This document shows, in pieces, positions 44,202 through 50,589 of a DNA stretch of 50,589 bases. The DNA is taken from NCBI GenBank assembly GCA_023384095.1, contig JAHDXT010000026.1:1-50589 (forward strand), written 5' to 3'. Each line of letters begins with the position of its first letter. Positions within the stretch are counted from its first letter, which is position 1. The stretch is from Hyphomicrobiaceae bacterium (GTDB lineage: Bacteria > Pseudomonadota > Alphaproteobacteria > Rhizobiales > Hyphomicrobiaceae). Position numbers and translations under genes: made by a program. The notes beneath the pieces are model-generated. The model searched no databases. It saw only the letters and a list, made by a program, of their open reading frames with translations, and was not told where the DNA came from.

Positions 44202-47198
44202 TCAGTCCTTGCCGGGCTCCTGCTTCGATGCGCGCATCCTGGGTGCGGGCGTCCCCGCGGCCATCGCATGGCCACCGCCGGTGTATGACGGCACATCGCT
44301 GGCCGGGAACGACTCGATGGAGCCCTCCTCGACACGGTTCGCTCCGACGCGGACCTGCTCGCCCAGCTCGAGAGTTGCCGGCATCCGCACGTCCGAAGCC
44401 CGTTCCTCCCGCCCGCTCAGGAGCTGCCGCAGGACATACTGCAGAATGCCGCCGTGCCTGTAGTAGAGCACCTCCGCGGGAGTATCGATGCGGGCGATGA
44501 CCTCGAACGAGTGGCGCGTCCCGTCCTCGCGCAGCACCCGTACGGTGAGCGCCCGGCTGTCGGCGAAGCTGCTCGCGACGCCATCCGTGATCCCCTCCAT
44601 GGCGAAGGTCTCCCGCCCTGTCAGGCCCAGGCTGGCCGCCGACCGGCCGGGCGGGAACTGCAGCGGCAGGATGCCCATCCCGACGAGGTTCGACCGGTGG
44701 ATGCGCTCGAAGCTCTCGGCGATGACGGCTTTCACGCCCTGCAGGAACGGTCCCTTGGCGGCCCAGTCGCGGCTCGAGCCGGAGCCATACTCCTTGCCGG
44801 CCAGGATGACGAGAGGGATGCCCTGCGCGATGTAGCGCTGCGAGGCGTCGTAGATCGTCATCACCTCGCCGGTGGGCAGGTAGGTCGTGTAGCCGCCCTC
44901 GGTCTCTGGCGCCAGCCGATTGCGGATGCGCACGTTGGCGAAGGTGCCGCGGACCATGACCTCGTGGTTGCCGCGCCTGGAGCCGTAGGAATTGAACTCC
45001 CTCGGCGGAACGCTGCGGCCGACCAGGTGCTCTCCGGCCGGCGACTGCGCGCTGATGCTGCCCGCCGGCGAGATGTGATCGGTCGTGATGCTGTCGCCGA
45101 GCAGGGCCAGGACCCGGGCGCCGCTGATCTCCGGCACGCTCGGCGGCGCCTCGCGGGTCATGTCGGCAAAGAACGTCGGGCTCTGGATGTAGGTCGAGCC
45201 CGCGTCCCAGGCGTAAAGATCGCCCGATGCGGCTTCGAGCGACTGCCATTGCTCGTCGCCATCGAAGATCCGCGCGTAGGTCTCGCGGTACATCTCGGAG
45301 CTGATGGCATCGCGTATGGTGCTGCGGATGTCCTCCTGGCTGGGCCACAGGTCGCGCAGGAAGACGGGCTGGCCGCCAGGATCGCGCCCGACCGGCTCGT
45401 TTTCCAGATCGATGTCGATCCGCCCGGCGATGGCGAACGCCACCACGAGTGGCGGCGACATCAGGTAGTTGGCGCGCACCTCCGAATGGATGCGGCCCTC
45501 GAAGTTGCGGTTGCCTGAGAGGGCCGATGCGACGACCAGGCCGTTACGGTGGATCGCCTCCGAGACCTCGGGCGGCAGCGGTCCTGAGTTCCCGATGCAG
45601 GTCGTGCAGCCGTACCCGACGAGGTTGAACCCGAGCGCCTCCAGGAACGGCGTCAGGCCCGCCCGGTCGTAGTAGTCCGTCACCACGCGCGATCCTGGCG
45701 CCAGCGAGGTCTTGACCCACGGCCGGCGCTGCAGCCCGCGCTCGACGGCCTTCTTTGCGAGCAGGCCGGCGGCCATCATCACCGAGGGATTGGACGTGTT
45801 GGTGCAGCTCGTGATGGCGGCGATGACGACCGCCCCATGTCGGAGATCGCCATCGAAATTGCCGACCGGCTGCTGCAGGGCGGCCGAGATGTCCTTCGCC
45901 GGCGTCTCCCCCCACATGCCGACTTGGACCTGACCGGTGGAGTGCGCAGTGGCGCCCTTCCGGGTCGCGGGCGGCTCGGGCGGCAGCAGCGAGGGCAGCG
46001 ACCGCTCGAAAGCCTGCTTCGCCATGCGCAACGGAATGCGGTCCTGCGGGCGTCCGGGACCGGCGATGCTCGGCTCCACCGTGGACAGGTCCAGCTCCAG
46101 GGTATCCGTGAAGCGAGGCTCCGGGGCGCCGGCGTCATGAAACAGCCCCTGCTGCTTCATGTAGGCTTCGACGAGCGCGACCTGCTCCTCGGAACGGCCG
46201 GTGAAGCGGAGATACTCCAGAGTCAGCTCGTCGACGGGGAAGATGGAGCAGGTGGAGCCGTACTCCGGCGACATGTTGCCGATGGTCGCTCGATCGGCCA
46301 CCGGCACGTTGCGCACGCCGGGCCCGTAGAACTCGACGAACTGGCCGACGACGCCCTTCCGGCGGAGCATCTGCGTCACGGTCAGCACGAGATCTGTCGC
46401 GGTGGCGCCCTCGCGCAACCCGCCCGACAGGCGGAACCCGATCACCTCGGGAATCAGCATAGAGATCGGCTGGCCCAGCATCGCGGCCTCCGCCTCGATG
46501 CCGCCGACGCCCCAGCCCAGCACACCTAGGCCGTTGACCATCGGCGTATGGGAGTCGGTCCCGACGAGCGTATCCGGGTAGGCCTGGGGTTTCGAGACGC
46601 CGGCAGGGGCGTCGCCTTCGCGCGCGCCGAACACGACGCGGGACAGGAACTCCATGTTGACCTGGTGGCAGATGCCGCCGTTCGGCGGGCTCACGCGGAA
46701 GTTCCGGAACGCCTGCTGTCCCCATTTCAGGAACGCGTAGCGCTCGCCGTTGCGCTTGTAATCGAGCTCGGTGTTGATGCGCATGGCGTCGTCGATCGCG
46801 AACGCATCCGCCTGGATCGAATGGTCGATCACCAACTCCAGCGGCTGCAGCGGGTTGATCCTGGTGGGGTCGCCGCCGAGCCGGGCCATGGCGTCCCGCA
46901 TCGCGGCCAGGTCGACGATGGCCGGGACGCCGGTGAAGTCCTGCATCAGCACCCGCGCCGGCGAGAAAGCGATCTCCTTCGGGGACGCCGCGCGCGGCGT
47001 CCAGCCGGCCAGCGCCTCGACGTCGGCCTTGGTCACGACCGAGCCGTTCTCGTTCCTGAGCAGGTTCTCCAGAAGAATGCGGAGCGCATAGGGGAGGCGC
47101 TGGACGTCGAAGCCGCGCTGGCCGAGCGCACCCAGCCGGAAGATGACGTAGTCTCGATCGCCGACGCGGAGCTCTGAGGCGCTTCCGAAGCTGTCCAT
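44202..47198 (-). CDS. acnA: Aconitate hydratase A with C-terminal tail
   Basis: TCA-cycle aconitase with a [4Fe-4S] cluster. 998 residues, about 100 longer than usual. Expected motifs are present: VLMQDFTGVPAIVDLAAM, VGTDSHTPMVNGLGV, the cluster ligands in AAITSCTNTSNP and GYGCTTCIGNSG, GDSITTDHISPAG and AGKEYGSGSSRDWAAKGP. The normal C-terminus (GILQYVLRQLL) is followed by about 75 extra residues with EEGSIESFPASDVPSYTGGG. GGAG precedes the start. It lies between the M23 peptidase and deoR in the same direction. Confidence 0.95.
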   Translation of the reverse strand: MDSFGSASELRVGDRDYVIFRLGALGQRGFDVQRLPYALRILLENLLRNENGSVVTKADVEALAGWTPRAASPKEIAFSPARVLMQDFTGVPAIVDLAAMRDAMARLGGDPTRINPLQPLELVIDHSIQADAFAIDDAMRINTELDYKRNGERYAFLKWGQQAFRNFRVSPPNGGICHQVNMEFLSRVVFGAREGDAPAGVSKPQAYPDTLVGTDSHTPMVNGLGVLGWGVGGIEAEAAMLGQPISMLIPEVIGFRLSGGLREGATATDLVLTVTQMLRRKGVVGQFVEFYGPGVRNVPVADRATIGNMSPEYGSTCSIFPVDELTLEYLRFTGRSEEQVALVEAYMKQQGLFHDAGAPEPRFTDTLELDLSTVEPSIAGPGRPQDRIPLRMAKQAFERSLPSLLPPEPPATRKGATAHSTGQVQVGMWGETPAKDISAALQQPVGNFDGDLRHGAVVIAAITSCTNTSNPSVMMAAGLLAKKAVERGLQRRPWVKTSLAPGSRVVTDYYDRAGLTPFLEALGFNLVGYGCTTCIGNSGPLPPEVSEAIHRNGLVVASALSGNRNFEGRIHSEVRANYLMSPPLVVAFAIAGRIDIDLENEPVGRDPGGQPVFLRDLWPSQEDIRSTIRDAISSEMYRETYARIFDGDEQWQSLEAASGDLYAWDAGSTYIQSPTFFADMTREAPPSVPEISGARVLALLGDSITTDHISPAGSISAQSPAGEHLVGRSVPPREFNSYGSRRGNHEVMVRGTFANVRIRNRLAPETEGGYTTYLPTGEVMTIYDASQRYIAQGIPLVILAGKEYGSGSSRDWAAKGPFLQGVKAVIAESFERIHRSNLVGMGILPLQFPPGRSAASLGLTGRETFAMEGITDGVASSFADSRALTVRVLREDGTRHSFEVIARIDTPAEVLYYRHGGILQYVLRQLLSGREERASDVRMPATLELGEQVRVGANRVEEGSIESFPASDVPSYTGGGHAMAAGTPAPRMRASKQEPGKD

Positions 47199-47396
47199 GG
47201 CTTCCGCTCCTGTCTTTCAGGCTTTCATCGGCTCCGACCGGAGCGCCAGCCGATCCGCGGCCTCCGACGGCGCCCCCGTCGCCTCAACATGCTGCCGGGC
47301 AAGACGTTCCCCGCGGGGCCTCATCTGCCGTGGTGCGATTTCGAGCGCAGCGATCGTCGACAAGGGAATAGGCTAGCGATGAGGTGCCTTCCCGGA

Positions 47397-49421
47397 TCAG
47401 CGACTCGCCGTCATCACCGGCGCCCGCCGCATCAGCTCGTCTATCCGGGCTCGCTCCTTCTGGTACTCGGCGAGCTGGCGCCCTGCAAGCTGGCGTTCGC
47501 GCGGGACCTGGATCTTGAGCGGGTCCACGAAGCGGCTGTTGACGAGGACCTCGTAGTGCAGATGCGGGCCGGAGCACAGCCCCGTGCAGCCGACGTAGCC
47601 GATGACCTGACCCTGCTTGACCTTGACGCCCTCCCGGATTCCAGCGCCGTGCCGCGACATGTGCGCATAGGTGGTCTGATAGCCGTTGGCATGGCGGATG
47701 CGCACGTAGTTGCCGTACTGGCCTTTGCGTTGAGCCTCCTCGATGAGGCCGTTGCCGGCGGCCAGGATGGGCGTGCCGACGGGCGAGGCCCAGTCAACTC
47801 CCGTGTGCATCTTGGGCACGTTGAAAACCGGGTGAACGCGCGTGCCGTAGCCGGAGGTCAGGCGCACGGCTTCGCCGCGAACCGGCCGGCGCATCAGGAA
47901 CTTCTTGGAGTTGCTGCCGAGCTCGTCGTAGTAGTCGACCATTCCGTCCGGCGTACGGAAGCGCCAGAACCGCTGCGTCTCGCCACCCGACGTGATGGCG
48001 GTATAGAGCAGCTCGCCGGGCGCGCTGTCCGGACCTGCGTCCTCCTTCACGTCGAAGAAGAAGTCGACCGCGTCACCGTGCCTGACGCGGCGGCGGAAGT
48101 CCGTCTCGTAGGCGTGGATGCGCAGAATATGCAGGATGCTGTCGGGCGGCACGCCCTCGAGCAACGCCGAGTGGTAGAGACTGGAATAGAGGCTTGCCGT
48201 GTGGGCTTTGTCGCTGTCGCCGAGCGCGGCGCGCGCCGACCTGGGGTCATAGGGCGTGGAGCTGACGACGAACTCGCCCGCGGCATTGCGGTGCACGGTC
48301 ACCTTGTGCTCGTGCGCCTCGGTGAACACGCTCAAGCGCACCGGGTCGACCTTGTCCGGCTTCGACAGGGACGGCACCAGCGTAACGTGCACCTCCTGCC
48401 CCGGCGCCAGGGCGTTCTCCGGAAACGAGGGCTTGGCCGCCTCCAGCATGGCGCGGATCTGCCAGGGCTCCGAGCCCAGCCGCTGCAGGATGCGGTCGAG
48501 ACTGTCCCCCCGCGCGACGCGGATGACGCGAACCTCGCTCTGCTCCAGGTCGTCGGCGTCGTCCGCGTCGGCAACCGACTTCAGGAGCACGGTGGTGTTG
48601 GCCGCCGGTGCTGACCGCGATTCGGCATCCGGGGCCGCTTCGGCCTGGCTGTTCGCCGGTGCTCCGGAGTCCTCCGGCTGCAGGCTCGGCCGCATCGCCG
48701 CGCCCTCGGCCTCCGCCTCCTGCGCCCGCGCCACCAGTTCCGCCACCTCCTGGGTGTCGAGCTCCTGCCCGTCCTCGCCGGGAAGAATGCCCCCGAGCAG
48801 CTCCAGGACCTTGATCGCGACATCCGATCGGGCCTCGCTCGCAGCCCCTTCTGCATCGGCATCGGTCTGGGCAGGCGCCGCATAGAGCTTGAAGGGGTTG
48901 AATGGCGGGACGACATCGGCTTCCGCCGGCGGCACCTCGGAAAGACGGGCCACGATCCGCAGATACGGCCGGATCTGGATGAAGGGCCGATTGTCGCGCC
49001 GCACCTGGACCTGCTCGTGGATGATGTGCTTGGCCGCCATGACGCCTGCCGTGACCTGCAACCGGTCTGACTTCGGCGCCGTCCAGCTCAGCCCGTCGGA
49101 GCTGCGCGGGGCAACGGCCGGTTGCGGCAGCCGTGCCTCCCTGAACTTCTGCAGCGCCGGGATCACGCCCTCGCTCGTGTCCACTCCGTCGAGCGAGCCG
49201 AACAGGACCACGCCGATCGCCACCGCGCCGACGGCCGCCGCGAGGCAGGTGCTCAACAGCCAGCGGAATCGTCCACCGCGACGGGGCTCGCCGTGATCGT
49301 AGATGTCCGGAACCGCCCGGCGTGCCCGGCCGCGGTAGACGTGCGGCAACCCCTGCGTCCGGCTCGCAAGCCGCGTCGCACGAGTGCGCCCGACTGGTGC
49401 ATGGCGCCGGGTATCCAGCAC
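47397..49421 (-). CDS. M23 family metallopeptidase
   Basis: 674 residues with a GTG start at 49421. A basic cytoplasmic N-terminus of about 50 residues and one transmembrane helix (WLLSTCLAAAVGAVAIGVVLF) place the rest in the periplasm. A long acidic, low-complexity linker leads to a LysM/OapA-like module (VARGDSLDRILQRLGSEPWQ) and the C-terminal peptidase M23 domain with SGYGTRVHPVFNVPKMHTGVD and HLHYEVLVNSRFVDP, which keep the zinc ligands. It probably hydrolyses, or regulates hydrolysis of, peptidoglycan cross-links. The 198-bp gap to acnA holds nothing recognisable. Confidence 0.92.
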   Translation of the reverse strand: MLDTRRHAPVGRTRATRLASRTQGLPHVYRGRARRAVPDIYDHGEPRRGGRFRWLLSTCLAAAVGAVAIGVVLFGSLDGVDTSEGVIPALQKFREARLPQPAVAPRSSDGLSWTAPKSDRLQVTAGVMAAKHIIHEQVQVRRDNRPFIQIRPYLRIVARLSEVPPAEADVVPPFNPFKLYAAPAQTDADAEGAASEARSDVAIKVLELLGGILPGEDGQELDTQEVAELVARAQEAEAEGAAMRPSLQPEDSGAPANSQAEAAPDAESRSAPAANTTVLLKSVADADDADDLEQSEVRVIRVARGDSLDRILQRLGSEPWQIRAMLEAAKPSFPENALAPGQEVHVTLVPSLSKPDKVDPVRLSVFTEAHEHKVTVHRNAAGEFVVSSTPYDPRSARAALGDSDKAHTASLYSSLYHSALLEGVPPDSILHILRIHAYETDFRRRVRHGDAVDFFFDVKEDAGPDSAPGELLYTAITSGGETQRFWRFRTPDGMVDYYDELGSNSKKFLMRRPVRGEAVRLTSGYGTRVHPVFNVPKMHTGVDWASPVGTPILAAGNGLIEEAQRKGQYGNYVRIRHANGYQTTYAHMSRHGAGIREGVKVKQGQVIGYVGCTGLCSGPHLHYEVLVNSRFVDPLKIQVPRERQLAGRQLAEYQKERARIDELMRRAPVMTASR

Positions 49422-49913
49422 GCCCGTTCAACCCCCTTGCCGGCATTCCTGCGGATCACCGAGGCCCGCATGCGCCCGCTGCCACCCGCAAGCAAGCGCT
49501 TGTCTGCCACGACGACGACTCTTGTTGGCGCCCTCGGCCAAGTCAATCGAATCGTGCTGACGATTCACACTGACGCGACGATGAGGCGACATGACGGCGC
49601 CGTGCGCCCCTGCGCATGGCCGGCCGCTTCTGCGCGGAGCGCATGCACTGCCCCGGCCCCCTGCATCAGCCTTCCGTCAGCAGGTTCCAGCACCCATCTC
49701 CGGTTTCGTCGTTCGTGCGGTACGCCGAGCCCAGGAACCAGGCGATTTTCCTGCGTCCGAGGCCCTTGCATTCCCGGCGATCGACACCATCTCGAGCGTA
49801 CACGAGCCGAGGTTGCCACGCGCGTTGCGCGCGGTTGCCGGGGCGACCTCCTTGCCGACGACCTTGCCGACGAAGTGTCGCGAGCAGTTTTTCGCGGATT
49901 TCATAATCGGGTG
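49422..49913. other. Non-coding spacer upstream of the rRNA operon
   Basis: No gene is supported. A 7-bp dyad GAATCGT-GCTG-ACGATTC lies at 49549-49566, about 128 bp upstream of the M23 peptidase start, and may be an operator. A 12-bp tandem duplication lies at 49850-49873, shortly before the rRNA promoter. Confidence 0.45.
49850..49873. repeat. 12-bp perfect tandem repeat upstream of the rRNA promoter
   Basis: CCTTGCCGACGA occurs twice in direct succession (49850-49861 and 49862-49873), ending 40 bp upstream of the -35 box, a position where upstream activator proteins often bind rRNA promoters. Confidence 0.6.
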
Positions 49914-49940
49914 TTGACAAGGTGGCGGGTGTGCTATTAG
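49914..49940 (+). promoter_or_regulatory. rRNA operon promoter
   Basis: A consensus -35 box TTGACA (49914-49919) and a -10-like TATTAG (49935-49940) are separated by 15 bp, or 16 bp if the -35 is read one base earlier. TATTAGATGG after a GC-rich spacer resembles alphaproteobacterial rRNA promoters. It lies about 395 bp before the 16S 5' end. Confidence 0.7.
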
Positions 49941-50092
49941 ATGGTCCCTTGTCGCGAGGCACTCCACTGCTTCGTCGCCCCGATGGGGCATCACACTTTC
50001 GTCCACCGGCGCGGCTCTCCACCGGGTAATCCGGAGGGGGCTTCGTTGTCTCGGGCTCGCCCATAGAGGCAGAGATGTGGTGCTCGGGAATA

Positions 50093-50104
50093 TGCTCTTT
50101 GACA
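50093..50104 (+). promoter_or_regulatory. rRNA leader boxA antitermination site
   Basis: TGCTCTTTGACA differs at one base from the boxA consensus TGCTCTTTAACA. It lies between the promoter and the 16S gene, where NusB/NusE assemble the antitermination complex. Confidence 0.8.
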
Positions 50105-50123
50105 AGTTGATCGTGAAGAAAGG

Positions 50124-50211
50124 GAAACGCAGGCGGCGGAGTCCTTGCGGGTCCGACGGCGCCCTCGCGGGTGCTCAGGGCCAAACGAGACTCTGGCGAT
50201 AACTGCGTTTC
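50124..50211 (+). other. Long-range stem in the rRNA leader
   Basis: GAAACGCAG (50124-50132), 19 nt after boxA, is complementary to CTGCGTTTC (50203-50211) over 9 bp. The paired arms would enclose about 70 nt of GC-rich leader. Confidence 0.45.
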
Positions 50212-50294
50212 AGCCATCACCATGGATGCGCCCGGTAAGGGGAGACTCTTGCCGCGGTTGCATCTTGTGTGAAGGTGCCCGTTACGCAGTGATC

Positions 50295-50315
50295 CTTGGA
50301 GAGATTCCCTCCAAG
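50295..50315 (+). other. Hairpin just before 16S
   Basis: CTTGGAG (50295-50301) pairs with CTCCAAG (50309-50315), loop 7 nt, about 20 nt before the mature 16S end; possibly linked to rRNA maturation. Confidence 0.55.
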
Positions 50316-50335
50316 CCGTCCAGAATCCAACTCTT

Positions 50336-50589
50336 CAACTTGAGAGTTTGATCCTGGCTCAGAACGAACGCTGGCGGCAGGCCTAACACATGCAAGTCGA
50401 GCGCCCCAGCAATGGGGAGCGGCAGACGGGTGAGTAACGCGTGGGAACCTTCCCAGTGGTACGGAATAGCCCAGGGAAACTTGGGGTAATACCGTATACG
50501 CCCGAAAGGGGAAAGATTTATCGCCATTGGATGGGCCCGCGTCGGATTAGCTAGTTGGTGAGGTAATGGCTCACCAAGGCGACGATCCG
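50336..50589 (+). rRNA. rrs: 16S ribosomal RNA, 5' part (truncated by the window end)
   Basis: The universal AGAGTTTGATCCTGGCTCAG starts at 50343, placing the mature 5' end at about 50336 by analogy with E. coli. The sequence continues with AACGAACGCTGGCGGCAGGC, ACGGGTGAGTAACGCGTGGG and GGCTCACCAAGGCGACGATC, ending at about E. coli position 280. The composition fits an alphaproteobacterium. The remainder of the gene and operon are outside the window. Confidence 0.97.

Noticed and set aside
49666-50223. A 185-codon minus-strand frame across the rRNA promoter and leader.
   Set aside because: It covers the promoter, boxA and leader structure, has no family similarity, and is best read as chance in GC-rich DNA.

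Overview
ORGANISM. This is GC-rich chromosomal DNA from an alphaproteobacterium, most likely of the order Hyphomicrobiales. The evidence is the combination of a DUF4167 gene next to prfA-prmC, the hemC-hemD-mitofilin-hemY gene order, an ETFB-lysine-methyltransferase-like gene, phasin and extensin-like proteins, and the 5' end of an alphaproteobacterial-type 16S rRNA at the right edge. Most genes are chromosomal housekeeping genes with tight ATGA or TGATG overlaps. I cannot name the genus. LAYOUT. 0-9 kb: ubiG (minus) divergent from lysC, then ptsP, prfA, prmC and a DUF4167 gene, and a MOSC-domain gene (minus). 9-12 kb: clpB, followed by the decayed remnant of an IS4-type transposase. 12-15 kb: a soluble histidine kinase (minus), a phasin (plus), a palindrome-rich spacer and a FecR-domain protein (minus). 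15-19 kb: an accessory island with two tandem paralogous short peptides, each ending in a variable two-cysteine tail, then a PqqD-like/HPr-kinase-like fusion protein and a nucleotidyltransferase of the NTP_transf_5 type, closed by a strong terminator and bordered by REP-like palindromes. 19-24.5 kb: hemC-hemD-mitofilin-like-hemY (minus), the tetrapyrrole and inner-membrane block. 24.5-30.5 kb: tsaD-gpsA, EVE protein, ETFB-type methyltransferase, DUF1761 membrane protein, acs. 30.6-34.8 kb: extensin-like protein, cytochrome b561 and PepSY protein (minus), divergent from a second PepSY protein, a response regulator and a PhoQ-like sensor kinase. 34.9-44.2 kb: an ABC importer of the 2-aminoethylphosphonate type, organised divergently (permease and ATPase on minus, binding protein on plus). 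It is followed by a TIM-barrel protein, sn-glycerol-1-phosphate dehydrogenase, a HAD phosphatase and FAD glycerol-3-phosphate dehydrogenase, with a convergent overlapping DeoR/GlpR-type regulator. 44.2-49.4 kb: acnA with an unusual C-terminal tail and an M23 peptidase (minus). 49.4-50.6 kb: rRNA operon promoter, boxA leader and 16S start, truncated by the window. HOW IT WORKS TOGETHER. Two parts look like self-contained accessory systems. The first, at 15.3-18.8 kb, looks like a minimal RiPP-like peptide-modification cassette. The shared leader region of the two peptides carries 11 synonymous against 2 replacement codon differences over 35 codons, so both are under selection as proteins, and both keep the same upstream direct-repeat pair. 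The second, at 34.9-44.2 kb, looks like a regulated uptake and oxidation route for a glycerol-phosphate-type compound, feeding dihydroxyacetone phosphate. Both proposals are inference from gene content; the substrates and products cannot be read from sequence.
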